Part shown: positions 1 through 7,865 of the stretch, piece after piece
How the letters are laid out: every line of letters starts with the position of its first letter
Numbering within the stretch: position 1 is the stretch's first letter
Translations under genes and position numbers: made by a program
Virus record (IMG/VR): IMGVR_UViG_3300025703_000010
Coordinates: 1 to 44,355 of that record
Reading direction: 5' to 3' (one strand)
Source: a virus
DNA: 44,355 nucleotides
Notes under the pieces: model-generated
Seen by the model: the letters and a program-made list of their open reading frames with translations, nothing else
Told to the model about the DNA's origin: nothing
The model's database searches: none

Positions 1-1038
1 AACAACGACTGGGTGTTCGGGACGCCCGTGCTCACGGCGCCGGTAAGCGGCGGCACGAGTACGGGGACCGCCGCGACGCTGCCGGCCGCACCGCCAGCCG
101 CGCCCTCGCTGACCTCGCCACCCGCGCCCTCGACGGCGACGGGCACGCTCGCGCTCACCGGCATCGCCACCATGGCGGCCGGCAGCACGATCGAACTTCC
201 GGCCGGAACTGTCACGGCCACGGCTACACTGCCGGTCGCTGGCACGATCAACGGCGCTGGCATGGGGAAGACAATCATCGACGGCACCGGGCCGCTCACC
301 CTGTCATACGGCAAGGCACTCCTTGTGCCTTTGGTGCCCGGCACTGTGATCGCCAACGTGACGCTCCAGAACGCCGCATGTAGCGATAACAACGGCGCGG
401 GTGTGCGCGATGCCGGCGATGGCATGGGCGGCGCGCTCTATCAGGTCGAGATCACCGGCTGCCAGGACGGAATGTTGACGTTCGCGAGCGACTGGAACCT
501 CGTCAACTGCAGCGTCCATGGCAACGGCTTCGGCGACGGCCTGTCGCACGAGCTTTATTTCAGCCGCGGCGCGAGCACCGTCCAGAACAATACCGTGGCG
601 CTGACCAATACCAATGCGACGTGCGGGCCGAAATCCACGCACGCGCTCAAGAGCCGCGCTGGCACCACGATCGTCACTGGCGGCGTGCTCACCGGCTCCG
701 CCGATCCGACCGGCAATATCGGCGGCTCGGTGATTGACATTCCAGACTGCGGCATCGCCGTTTTCAGCGGCACCACGGCAACCCTCGCGGCCGGCACTGC
801 GAATACCGTGTTCGTGAGCTACGGCTCGGAAACCGGCTTGAACCTGCCGATCGGCAAGTCACTCACGCTCTTGAATTTCGTCGCGAACGATCTCAACGGC
901 AAGGGCGGCTCGTTCGAGGCCGGCCCTCAGGCGATCGGCGCCACGCTCACGCTGGCGGGCTGCACCTACACCGGCCCCGTCGCGCCGACCTTCACGGGCT
1001 GGGCGAGCGTCATCGGAGCGTTCACGAAGGCAGCATGA
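1..1038 (+). CDS. Beta-helix tailspike/tail fibre protein, 5' partial
   Basis: The frame is open from the first base of the window, so the N-terminus lies outside it. The visible 345 residues begin with an Ala/Pro/Thr-rich linker (about residues 15-45). They continue as a Gly/Thr/Val/Asn-rich chain with short beta-strand and turn repeats (AGTINGAGMGKTIIDG, NVTLQNAAC, NCSVHGNG, SVIDIPDCG). These are typical of right-handed parallel beta-helix, pectate-lyase-like spikes that bind or cut host surface sugars. The stop overlaps the start of the next gene (ATGA at 1035-1038), so the two are translated together. No catalytic residues can be assigned by eye. Fold class is fairly sure; function as a receptor-binding or depolymerase protein is inferred from fold and position in the tail-tip cassette. 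Confidence 0.7.
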   Translation, partial: NNDWVFGTPVLTAPVSGGTSTGTAATLPAAPPAAPSLTSPPAPSTATGTLALTGIATMAAGSTIELPAGTVTATATLPVAGTINGAGMGKTIIDGTGPLTLSYGKALLVPLVPGTVIANVTLQNAACSDNNGAGVRDAGDGMGGALYQVEITGCQDGMLTFASDWNLVNCSVHGNGFGDGLSHELYFSRGASTVQNNTVALTNTNATCGPKSTHALKSRAGTTIVTGGVLTGSADPTGNIGGSVIDIPDCGIAVFSGTTATLAAGTANTVFVSYGSETGLNLPIGKSLTLLNFVANDLNGKGGSFEAGPQAIGATLTLAGCTYTGPVAPTFTGWASVIGAFTKAA

Positions 1039-1649
1039 GTGACGCCCTTACCAACCTCGACCTAGCCGGCGCCGCGCTAGCCTGCTACACAACGCCGTCA
1101 ACCGTTGAGACGGGTGATGCTCGCGCGGTTGTATCGCTCATAAAGGGCGTCCAGGTAATCGCTTGTGTGGGCACGCGCACAGAGGCCGACTTGTGGCGCG
1201 ACGTGTGCTCGCTGGAGACACGGAACGACCCCAACTATGGCCCGCTGTCAGATAGCTTCTTCAGCGAGGCCGAGCAACTGCTTTGGCACCTGTGGCCCCT
1301 TCTCACGCATGCTCCTGTAGCCGTAACCGGCCATAGCAAGGGCGCTTCGGAGGCGCAGGCGCTCACTCTGCTCTTGGCTTGCATGGGCCGAACTCCGGTT
1401 CGTCTGTGCGCTTTCGAGCCACCCCAGCTTGGCACGCTGCGGGGCGCCCTCAGCATCATACCCGGCGTCGCTACACGTCACCAGTACAGCGACTTTCTCG
1501 GTGATCCGATTACTGAGGTTCCTATAACGCGCGGGCATGCGCAGCCAATCACAACCCTACAATGGCATGGACTTCCTCCGTTGAACCCGCTAGAGTATCA
1601 TGCCATGGCCGGCGTCTACGCTGCCATGCAACTCCGGGGTGAACCATGA
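1035..1649 (+). CDS. Lipase-like alpha/beta hydrolase
   Basis: A 204-residue protein. TGHSKGA places a GxSxG nucleophile elbow at Ser101, after a hydrophobic beta strand (APVAV). Asp157 in FLGDPI and His189 in LEYHAM sit where the acid and base of a Ser-Asp-His triad would be. The early CVGTRTEADLWRDV stretch resembles the oxyanion strand of class 3 lipases. There is no signal peptide, so it probably acts as a virion part or inside the cell. It sits between a beta-helix spike and an SGNH hydrolase, suggesting that it deacylates host envelope lipids or surface polymers during adsorption; that role is inferred. It overlaps its neighbours by 4 bases on both sides. Confidence 0.7.
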   Translation: MSDALTNLDLAGAALACYTTPSTVETGDARAVVSLIKGVQVIACVGTRTEADLWRDVCSLETRNDPNYGPLSDSFFSEAEQLLWHLWPLLTHAPVAVTGHSKGASEAQALTLLLACMGRTPVRLCAFEPPQLGTLRGALSIIPGVATRHQYSDFLGDPITEVPITRGHAQPITTLQWHGLPPLNPLEYHAMAGVYAAMQLRGEP

Positions 1650-1840
1650 CCACGACCGTAATTGTAGAAGCTCACTGTGGCGAAAACACCGAGGTGCTAG
1701 TCACGGGCGGCGACCTAAACAAATTCGAGCCAGACTTCCAGTACGTCATATTCGACGGCCAGAAGGTCACCGTCTACGTGCATGATACTGTGGTGGTTGG
1801 CGTATACGAGCGCCCAAAGAAGGTATCACGTGATGCCTAA
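1646..1840 (+). CDS. Small protein of unknown function
   Basis: A 64-residue protein, not recognised. It is rich in Val and Thr with alternating hydrophobic residues (YVIFDGQKVTVYVHD, TVVVGVY), which suggests a small all-beta fold. It starts on an ATGA overlap with the lipase-like gene. Its last five residues, VSRDA, are encoded by a copy of the dispersed palindrome (1822-1837), and its 3' end overlaps the start codon of the next gene. Tight coupling and codon use like its neighbours make it a credible gene. Confidence 0.6.
   Translation: MTTTVIVEAHCGENTEVLVTGGDLNKFEPDFQYVIFDGQKVTVYVHDTVVVGVYERPKKVSRDA
1822..1837. repeat. Dispersed palindrome, site 1
   Basis: GGTATCACGTGATGCC, with an exact TCACGTGA core. 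It encodes VSRDA at the end of the 64-residue protein and also contains the ATG start (1833) of the SGNH hydrolase gene. Confidence 0.9.
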
Positions 1841-3230
1841 GCGCGCCTTTCTAGCCCTCGCGGCAGCGCTCACCCTCGCAACGCCGGCGGAGGCGCTCAA
1901 CGTCACGGTTCAGCAGGGGTCACCCCCATACGCATTTGGGTCGCCGCCGGGCAACATCTTGTGCGTTCTTGGCGACAGCATCTACGCCCAGGGCTACAGC
2001 GCCTCGAATGGCACCGCATTTGCCGTCACCACCAACCTGGAGAGCCCGCGCGGCCCCGGCTTCTGGGCGACATTCTTGACGCATGGCGCCGTCATCTCCG
2101 GGTCGGAACACAATTACGCGGTCCCCGGCTACACGACGGACAACGTAATCGCCACGAGCCTGCCATTGATCCTCGCCGATCCTGCGTGCAGCGTCTATCT
2201 CATGCTGAACGCCGTATACAACGGCCTTAATGCTGGCACGACGGCCGCGCACGAAGAAGCAAACATGCTTCAGATTGTGCAAGAATTGCGTGCGAAAGGC
2301 CATCCGGTCATCCTCCAGGCAAACTTTGTCGGAGGCTTGACCAGCACGAAGCTGCAATACCAGTTGGCGACGAACTATTACGCGAAGACTGTGCTCGGGG
2401 GCCTTTCCGGTGTATATTATTTCGATAGCACGCGCGACAGTTGGCAGCAGCAAGGGGCAACACCAACCGCGTTATCTGGCTACACCTACGACGGCTTGCA
2501 CCCCGAGCTTCTGGGCGCGTATCCCGCGTACAAGCAGCTTGGCCCGATCCTCAACCTGCTCTTCCCGCCGGCGCCAGAGCCGGCCAACGGCATCTGGAAC
2601 GTCTATGACAGCACGAACAATATCCACGGCAATCTGATCGCTGCCAATTCGCCACTCACCGGAACCGGCGGCACGACGACGGGAACCTGCGTCAGCGGTA
2701 ATGTTGCTACCGGATGGACGATACTGGCGACGGGCGGCGGCAGCCAAGACCTTAGTTCAGCGACGTGCGCCGGCAGCATCGTGACGAAGCTCGGTAAGGT
2801 GTTCCAGCAAATCGCTATCAGCGGCACCGCGACCGGGGACTACCATACCTTTGTCAGCTTCTACGTCCCAGTCACCGGAATGGTAGCTGGCCAGAGCTAC
2901 CGAGCGGCGTGCACGGTCGAGCAGAACGCGCCAGTCACCAACATGGGTGGCCTGTCGCTCAACCTCTGGGTCTTCGACGGCACCAACAAGGTTCAAGCCG
3001 GCATGGGGGAAGACAGTTATTTCGGGGGAACCAATCTTGGGCCGGAGCCATCCTATTCGCCTGACGCTGAAATCGACAATGGCATGTTTGAAACCGACAT
3101 CCTGGTGATACCCCCCGGCTTCACGACTTCATCTGAGCAACTTGAGTTCAACATCTTCTTTCAGAACGCTAGTTCGCTCACTGTGGCTGAAACAGTACGC
3201 ATCGGCAATTGCGCCGTCTGGCAGTTATAG
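1833..3230 (+). CDS. Secreted-type SGNH/GDSL hydrolase (tail-associated esterase)
   Basis: A 465-residue protein. The ATG at 1833 is preferred to the in-frame upstream starts because it gives a clean signal-like N-terminus (KR, then FLALAAALTLATPAEA) and has AAGAAGG 9-16 bases upstream. LCVLGDSIYAQG gives the block I GDS nucleophile Ser49, and YDGLHPE gives the block V Asp220 and His223. PGYTTDN and MLNAVYN fit blocks II and III. The C-terminal half (from about residue 240) is a separate beta-rich, Gly/Thr-rich domain, probably a jelly-roll binding module. In phages such proteins remove acetyl or acyl groups from capsule or lipopolysaccharide. A cleavable signal on a virion protein is odd and may instead be an anchor segment. 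Its start codon lies inside the dispersed palindrome. Confidence 0.75.
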   Translation: MPKRAFLALAAALTLATPAEALNVTVQQGSPPYAFGSPPGNILCVLGDSIYAQGYSASNGTAFAVTTNLESPRGPGFWATFLTHGAVISGSEHNYAVPGYTTDNVIATSLPLILADPACSVYLMLNAVYNGLNAGTTAAHEEANMLQIVQELRAKGHPVILQANFVGGLTSTKLQYQLATNYYAKTVLGGLSGVYYFDSTRDSWQQQGATPTALSGYTYDGLHPELLGAYPAYKQLGPILNLLFPPAPEPANGIWNVYDSTNNIHGNLIAANSPLTGTGGTTTGTCVSGNVATGWTILATGGGSQDLSSATCAGSIVTKLGKVFQQIAISGTATGDYHTFVSFYVPVTGMVAGQSYRAACTVEQNAPVTNMGGLSLNLWVFDGTNKVQAGMGEDSYFGGTNLGPEPSYSPDAEIDNGMFETDILVIPPGFTTSSEQLEFNIFFQNASSLTVAETVRIGNCAVWQL

Positions 3231-3238
3231 GAGATACC

Positions 3239-3502
3239 ATGGCCGCTCCAGTAGTACACAGTTCCGACACAGCGCCCACCTCGGGCTCGCTGGCACTGAC
3301 GGCCGGCGTAACCGGCGTCAACCCAGGCCGCGCGGTGCGCATCGACTGCACCACCACGGGCGTATGCACTTACGTCCTGCCAGACCGCTCTAGCATGGTG
3401 CTGCACCTGACGGGTGGCACAGTGTATGAGTTCAACGACGCCTGCACCAGCTTCACGGGCTGGACGAGCAGCGGCGTCGGCGCCTTTTACAACCTGTATT
3501 AG
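3239..3502 (+). CDS. Small virion-type beta protein
   Basis: An 87-residue protein. The ATG at 3239 is chosen because TAGGAG lies 6-10 bases upstream; the longer frame has none. The chain is Thr/Ser/Val-rich (SGSLALTAGVTGVNPGRAV, MVLHLTGGTVYEFND) and looks like a short beta-sandwich. It resembles small accessory tail proteins in phages of Alphaproteobacteria, but I cannot name a family. It lies in the tail-tip cassette between the SGNH hydrolase and another small gene. Confidence 0.6.
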   Translation: MAAPVVHSSDTAPTSGSLALTAGVTGVNPGRAVRIDCTTTGVCTYVLPDRSSMVLHLTGGTVYEFNDACTSFTGWTSSGVGAFYNLY

Positions 3503-3503
3503 C

Positions 3504-3746
3504 ATGTGGCCGTTCCGAAAACTCATTCCTCCGGCGACTGGGCCTTTGCCGGTCGTGGCGGGGGACATGCTGCTGCCGGAAGACCCGCGCCCATTTCCAC
3601 GGCTCGATATAAAGGCGCGAGCCGTACACGTGGATGACGTGCATTCCGAACTTTCACCACGCGAGCGTTCTGAGGCGGAGCACTTCATAGCGCGCAAGGA
3701 CCACGACGCGCTCATACGCCACGTTCGCACCTGGGGTAGGCGATGA
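3504..3746 (+). CDS. Small protein of unknown function
   Basis: An 80-residue charged protein starting MWPFRKLIPP. It has a Pro-rich first half and a helical, charged second half (SPRERSEAEHFIARKDHDALIRHVRTW). It starts right after the stop of the preceding gene, with no clear ribosome site. No family is recognised. It is kept because it fills the gap in the right strand and frame of a compact operon. Confidence 0.45.
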   Translation: MWPFRKLIPPATGPLPVVAGDMLLPEDPRPFPRLDIKARAVHVDDVHSELSPRERSEAEHFIARKDHDALIRHVRTWGRR

Positions 3747-3808
3747 ACGGCGCCCCGATCCTTCCATCCTCGCTCGGCACGCTGCGGAAGATGTAGGCGG
3801 CTGACGCC

Positions 3809-4519
3809 ATGGCCTGGAGCCTTATCGCGTCAATCGGCGCTGGCCTGACTTTAACAGGCGGAACAACGTCGGGCATAAATACCACCGGCGCCGATGCCAT
3901 TTTCATCGCCGTTGGAGAGTATACTTCAAGCCCAACGGCCCCGACCGACAACAAGTCGAATAGCTGGACGCTGATAAAGAACGAGAGCGACGCAAATAGC
4001 GCCTCTGTCGCGATCTACGCTTGTTACAACCCGACGGTGGGCGCCGGCCACACGTTCTCTACGACCGCTCAGTACCCCTCTATTTCTGTCCTCGCCTTCA
4101 GCGGGGCCGCATCTGCGACGGCGGACCAGCAAAATGCCACTTCCGCTGCTGGAAGCAGTTTAACAATTCAGCCGGGCTCGATAACCCCCAGCCAAAACAA
4201 TGAACTCGTGCTCTGCGCCTTCATCGACGACAACGGGGCTGGGATAACGGCAAGCATCGATAGCGGCTTCTCCACTCAAACCGGGTGGTTCGAGAGCGGC
4301 GTGTACGGCCAATCCTACCCCGTCGGGCTTTCATACCTGATCCAGACAACGGCCGGAGCGATCAATCCGACAATAACTTGGGGGAGCGCGCCAAACGGCG
4401 CTGCCGCAATTATTGCGTCTTTCAAGGCGGCAAGCAGCGGCGGGGGTTTTACAGCCTTGTTCCGCAAGTCACTTAGTGGTACAGGTAGCGGGGTTGGACG
4501 CCGGCAGCTTCAAGGATAG
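3809..4519 (+). CDS. Beta-sandwich tail/decoration protein
   Basis: A 236-residue protein rich in Thr, Ser, Ala and Gly with regular hydrophobic strands (ADAIFIAVGEY, PSISVLAFSGAAS, NELVLCAFIDD, AAAIIASFKAA). This pattern is common in phage structural proteins with an Ig-like or jelly-roll fold. It ends in a basic, Gly-rich tail (LFRKSLSGTGSGVGRRQLQ). No enzyme motif is visible. It is followed after three bases by the next fibre gene. A structural role at the tail tip is inferred from composition and position. Confidence 0.55.
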   Translation: MAWSLIASIGAGLTLTGGTTSGINTTGADAIFIAVGEYTSSPTAPTDNKSNSWTLIKNESDANSASVAIYACYNPTVGAGHTFSTTAQYPSISVLAFSGAASATADQQNATSAAGSSLTIQPGSITPSQNNELVLCAFIDDNGAGITASIDSGFSTQTGWFESGVYGQSYPVGLSYLIQTTAGAINPTITWGSAPNGAAAIIASFKAASSGGGFTALFRKSLSGTGSGVGRRQLQG

Positions 4520-4522
4520 GGC

Positions 4523-5770
4523 ATGGCTTACGATATTCTCAAGTCTTCGACCGAGAGTGCGCTGCTGTTCTTCCTGACGCTTGCCAGCGACCACATTTCG
4601 CCGGCAACGGGGCTGTCACCGACTGTCACCATTAGCAAGAACGGCGGGGCCTTTGGTTCCCCCTCTGGTGCCGTTTCTGAGATCGCGAACGGCTGGTACA
4701 AGGTCGCCGGCAACGCGACGGACACGGGCACCCTCGGCCCTCTGGCGCTCCACGCTTCAGTTTCGACGGCCGACAACTGTGACATGATTGTCGCCAATAT
4801 CGTCGCCTTCGACCCGCAGAACGCCAACAGTCTCGGCTTGGCTGTGCTGCCTGCCACGGCGATCCCTGGCGCTAGCGGCGGCCTGTTCATCGCAGGCACG
4901 AACGCGGCGACTGTCATCACCACGAGCCTCACGACGCATTTTGTCGGCACCGTGGACACGCTGACGACATACACCGGCAACACGGTGCAGACTGGCGATG
5001 CCTACGCGCGCCTCGGGGCGCCTGCTGGAGCTTCCACGGCTGCCGACATTGCGGCGGCTAAGGTGAACCTCGTGACCCTCGTGGCTGGCGTCAACGTCAG
5101 CGAGATTGACGGCCAGACCGCTTCGGCCGCAGGCACCGTTACCTTCCCTGGCACGCTTGCGAGCCCGACCAACATTACGGCTGGCACTATCGCCACGGTC
5201 ACGAACCTCACTAACGCCCCGACCTCGGGCGACCTCACCGCGACGATGAAGACTTCAGTGACGACGGCAGCTTCCGCAGCTACGCCGGTTGCTACTGTCT
5301 CCGGCGACCTCAGCGCCACGATGAAGACTTCTGTGACGACGGCAGCTTCGGCAGCTACGCCAGTTGCCACCGTCTCCGGCGACCTCAGTGCCACGATGAA
5401 GACTTCGGTGACGACCGCAGCTTCGGCAGCTACGCCTGCCGTGAGTGTTGGGTCCGGGGGCATAACCAGCACAAGCTTTGCTTCGGGCGCCATCGCTAAT
5501 GCGGCATTCGCTTCCGGGGCGATCAGCGGGGCTGTGTTCGCCAGCGACGCCATGACGGTACTGGCTGCTGACGCCATCACTGAAGCCTACCCGACCGTTG
5601 GAGCGGGTCTGACGCTTGCCAAGGCGCTGTATAGCCTGCATCAGCAGGTGTACCAGCAGAGCATCACCACGACGACGATGACGATCCTGAAGCGGGATCA
5701 GGCCACCACGGCGAAGACCGCGACGATCAACAGCGCGACCGCGCCGACTGCCATCACTGAGGCCTCGTAA
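4523..5770 (+). CDS. Tail fibre / baseplate-type protein with tandem repeats
   Basis: A 415-residue protein. The first 110 residues form a recognisable beta domain seen at the N-terminus of phage fibre or baseplate-upper proteins (ALLFFLTLASD, SPTVTISKNGGAF, NGWYKVAGNATDTG). The middle holds three tandem copies of a 25-residue unit (GDLSATMKTSVTTAASAATP, then VATVS). After them come short ASGAI/FASGAI repeats and a helical end (AEAYPTVGAGLTLAKALYSL). Such repeats usually build a trimeric fibre shaft. Its stop overlaps the next start (TAATG). Confidence 0.65.
   Translation: MAYDILKSSTESALLFFLTLASDHISPATGLSPTVTISKNGGAFGSPSGAVSEIANGWYKVAGNATDTGTLGPLALHASVSTADNCDMIVANIVAFDPQNANSLGLAVLPATAIPGASGGLFIAGTNAATVITTSLTTHFVGTVDTLTTYTGNTVQTGDAYARLGAPAGASTAADIAAAKVNLVTLVAGVNVSEIDGQTASAAGTVTFPGTLASPTNITAGTIATVTNLTNAPTSGDLTATMKTSVTTAASAATPVATVSGDLSATMKTSVTTAASAATPVATVSGDLSATMKTSVTTAASAATPAVSVGSGGITSTSFASGAIANAAFASGAISGAVFASDAMTVLAADAITEAYPTVGAGLTLAKALYSLHQQVYQQSITTTTMTILKRDQATTAKTATINSATAPTAITEAS
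5228..5440 (+). repeat. Three tandem 75-bp units
   Basis: Units start at 5228, 5303 and 5378; the third is truncated after about 60 bp. All stay in frame and encode the 25-residue repeat of the fibre gene. Copies differ mainly at synonymous positions. Confidence 0.9.
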
Positions 5771-5955
5771 TGGCTATCGGCGTAGTCATAACGCGTGGAT
5801 ACACGCCAGCGATTACTGTGGGTTTCATCGTAACGCGAGGGTACTCCAGCGGCGCAGCGATCATATCCACGGGGAGCGTGTGGTCTATGAAGAAGCGCGA
5901 CCAGCCCGGCTTCGGGGCGAAACGTGGACCCGGTAGTGGCGGGGCGGTAGCGTAA
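5770..5955 (+). CDS. Small protein of unknown function
   Basis: A 61-residue protein with two copies of a hydrophobic motif (VVITRGY at 5-11 and FIVTRGY at 19-25), then a basic, Gly-rich tail (MKKRDQPGFGAKRGPG). It is joined to both neighbours by TAATG overlaps, directly ahead of the terminase large subunit. A small terminase subunit would be expected near here, but this protein is too short and shows no helix-turn-helix, so I do not make that call. Confidence 0.5.
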   Translation: MAIGVVITRGYTPAITVGFIVTRGYSSGAAIISTGSVWSMKKRDQPGFGAKRGPGSGGAVA

Positions 5956-7541
5956 TGGCATCACGTGATACCGTTCCAGACCAGGAGTTGGCGGATACCA
6001 TAGCGGGGTTCTACGAAGACCCGCTCGGCTATGTGATGTTCATGTTCCCGTGGGACACCGAGAAGTCGATCCAGATGGTCGAGCTTCAGGAGCCCTACAA
6101 ATCGCGGTATAACTGTAAATATGGCCCGGACCTGTGGGCGTGCAAGTTCCTCGACGACTGGGGCGCCAAAATTAAGGAACGAGGGTTCGACGGCGAGCAC
6201 GCGGTAGAGCCAATTCAGTTCGCGACTACCAGCGGCCATGGCATCGGTAAGACCGTTCTGGTAGCGTTCATCATCAAGTTTATCCTCGACACGCGACCGT
6301 ATTCACGCGGCACCGTGACCGCCATGACCGACACGCAGCTTCGGACGAAGACATGGGCCGAACTGGGCAAGTGGCACAAGCTCTCGCTCACGGAGCACTG
6401 GTTCAAGTATAACACAGGGCGCGGGGCCATGTCCCTGACGAGCTACGAGCACCCGCAGACGTGGCGCTGCGATGCGCAAACGAGCCGCGAAGAGAACTCG
6501 GAGGCCTTCGCCGGCCAGCATGCGGCAAATGCCACCTCGTTCTACATCTTCGACGAGGCGAGCGGCGTCCCCGACAAGATTTTTGACGTTCGAGAGGGCG
6601 GCACGACGGACGGCGAGCCTATGACCTTCGACTTCGGGAACCCGACGCGCAACAGCGGGCGCTTCTTCGAGGAATGTGAGGGCAGGTTCAAGCACCGCTT
6701 CATAGTTCATCGCATCGACAGCCGCTCAGTCGCTATCACCAACAAGCACCGCATCCAGAAATGGGTCGAAGACTATGGCGAAGACAGCGACTACGTTAAG
6801 GTCCGCGTCCGGGGCATCTTTCCGGCGGCCGGCACCATGCAGTTCATCCCGACTGCTGACGTGGACGCAGCGATGGAGCGGGAAATCGTCATGGACCGCT
6901 CGGCGCCGCTCCTTATCGGCGTAGACGTGGCGCGGTTCGGCGACGACGACAGCGTGATATGGGCCAGGATCGGCGACGACGCGCGCTCCTTCCCGCCCGA
7001 CTGCTACAATGGCCTGGATACGGTGCAACTTGTTGGGAAAATCATCGCCAAGATACAGTTTTTCCGAAATCTCGGCATGAAAGTCTCTGGTTTGTTCGTG
7101 GACGGCGGCGGCGTTGGCGGCGGCGTCGTGGATCAGCTTCGCGCGCTCGGTTACGCGCCAATCGAGGTCATGTTTGGCGGAGGCGCTACCGATAAAAACA
7201 CCTATCGCTTCAAATCCGACGAAATGTGGGGCAATATGGCGGCGCGGATCAAGACGCACCTCGTTTTGCCGACGATCCGCGACAGGAATGGTGTAAAACT
7301 CAAGGAACAGTTGACGCAGCGGGAGTTTGGGTATACAAAGCTGGGGAACAAGGTGCATCTTGAGGCAAAAGCGGATATGAAAGAGCGGCTCGGAAGCGGC
7401 GCCGGCTCCCCTGACCTCGCGGATGCTCTCGCCACCACATTCGCAGCGGAAGTCGCGATTGCGCGGCCAGAAGAGCTTGCGGCAGCTTCGCGGGGCGTAC
7501 AGGATTTCGACCCCTTCAAACTCGACTGGCTGAGGTCATAA
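5955..7541 (+). CDS. terL: Terminase large subunit (DNA packaging motor)
   Basis: A 528-residue protein with both terminase domains. The ATPase domain has Walker A GHGIGKT ending at Thr100 and Walker B SFYIFDEAS with Asp200-Glu201. The RNase H-like nuclease domain has Asp324 in LLIGVDVARFGDDDS, Asp383 in GLFVDGGGVGGG, and a third acidic position in GSPDLADALATTFA near the C-terminus. It cuts concatemers and pumps DNA into the prohead through the portal encoded two genes downstream. Residues 1-6, MASRDT, are encoded by a palindrome copy starting at the third base of the start codon. No small subunit was found. Confidence 0.95.
   Translation: MASRDTVPDQELADTIAGFYEDPLGYVMFMFPWDTEKSIQMVELQEPYKSRYNCKYGPDLWACKFLDDWGAKIKERGFDGEHAVEPIQFATTSGHGIGKTVLVAFIIKFILDTRPYSRGTVTAMTDTQLRTKTWAELGKWHKLSLTEHWFKYNTGRGAMSLTSYEHPQTWRCDAQTSREENSEAFAGQHAANATSFYIFDEASGVPDKIFDVREGGTTDGEPMTFDFGNPTRNSGRFFEECEGRFKHRFIVHRIDSRSVAITNKHRIQKWVEDYGEDSDYVKVRVRGIFPAAGTMQFIPTADVDAAMEREIVMDRSAPLLIGVDVARFGDDDSVIWARIGDDARSFPPDCYNGLDTVQLVGKIIAKIQFFRNLGMKVSGLFVDGGGVGGGVVDQLRALGYAPIEVMFGGGATDKNTYRFKSDEMWGNMAARIKTHLVLPTIRDRNGVKLKEQLTQREFGYTKLGNKVHLEAKADMKERLGSGAGSPDLADALATTFAAEVAIARPEELAAASRGVQDFDPFKLDWLRS
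5957..5972. repeat. Dispersed palindrome, site 2
   Basis: GGCATCACGTGATACC. It begins at the G of the terminase start codon and encodes ASRDT. Confidence 0.9.
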
Positions 7542-7542
7542 A

Positions 7543-7749
7543 ATGGGTGCTTCAACTCCTCCTGCTCCAGTTATCCCGGCGGCTCCTCCCCCGACGCCGA
7601 CGCTCATGGACCCGAATGTGGCTAACGCACGGGCCGCCAACATTGCTACCGCCAATCTCCAGGGGCGAGCGAGCACCATCCTCACTTCCCCGCAGGGGCT
7701 CACTAACACGCCATCCACTCTGGCGAAGAAGACCGCGCTGGGCTCGTGA
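7543..7749 (+). CDS. Small Pro/Ala-rich protein between terminase and portal
   Basis: A 68-residue protein. The first third is Pro/Ala-rich (PPAPVIPAAPPPTPT); the rest is Ala/Asn/Thr-rich (VANARAANIATANLQGRAS). Small proteins of this make-up often sit between terL and portal in podoviruses and are thought to be minor head components; the exact role is unknown. It starts one base after the terminase stop, and its TGA overlaps the ATG of the next tiny gene. Confidence 0.6.
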   Translation: MGASTPPAPVIPAAPPPTPTLMDPNVANARAANIATANLQGRASTILTSPQGLTNTPSTLAKKTALGS

Positions 7750-7862
7750 TGGCGCGCAAAGGTCGCGTATTTGTAGGGGGCAAGCTAAAGCCGCCTCGCG
7801 TGGTTTCCGGCGTTGTGGTATCACGTGAGGCCAAGGTGCAGCACACTACCAAGCGGAGATAG
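7749..7862 (+). CDS. 37-residue basic protein
   Basis: A very short gene starting MARKGRVFVGGKLKPP and ending HTTKRR. It is strongly basic and begins on a TGATG overlap with the preceding gene. It is supported by its fit in the 116-bp gap before the portal gene. The palindrome copy at 7817 encodes its VSREA. It may be a small DNA- or head-binding peptide, but no family is recognised. Confidence 0.5.
   Translation: MARKGRVFVGGKLKPPRVVSGVVVSREAKVQHTTKRR
7817..7832. repeat. Dispersed palindrome, site 3
   Basis: GGTATCACGTGAGGCC. It is in frame as VSREA within the 37-residue gene, ending 34 bp before the portal start. Confidence 0.85.
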
Positions 7863-7865
7863 CCG

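Noticed and set aside
3743-3796. 17-codon frame overlapping the end of the 80-residue gene
   Set aside because: Too short, no ribosome site, and no recognisable feature.
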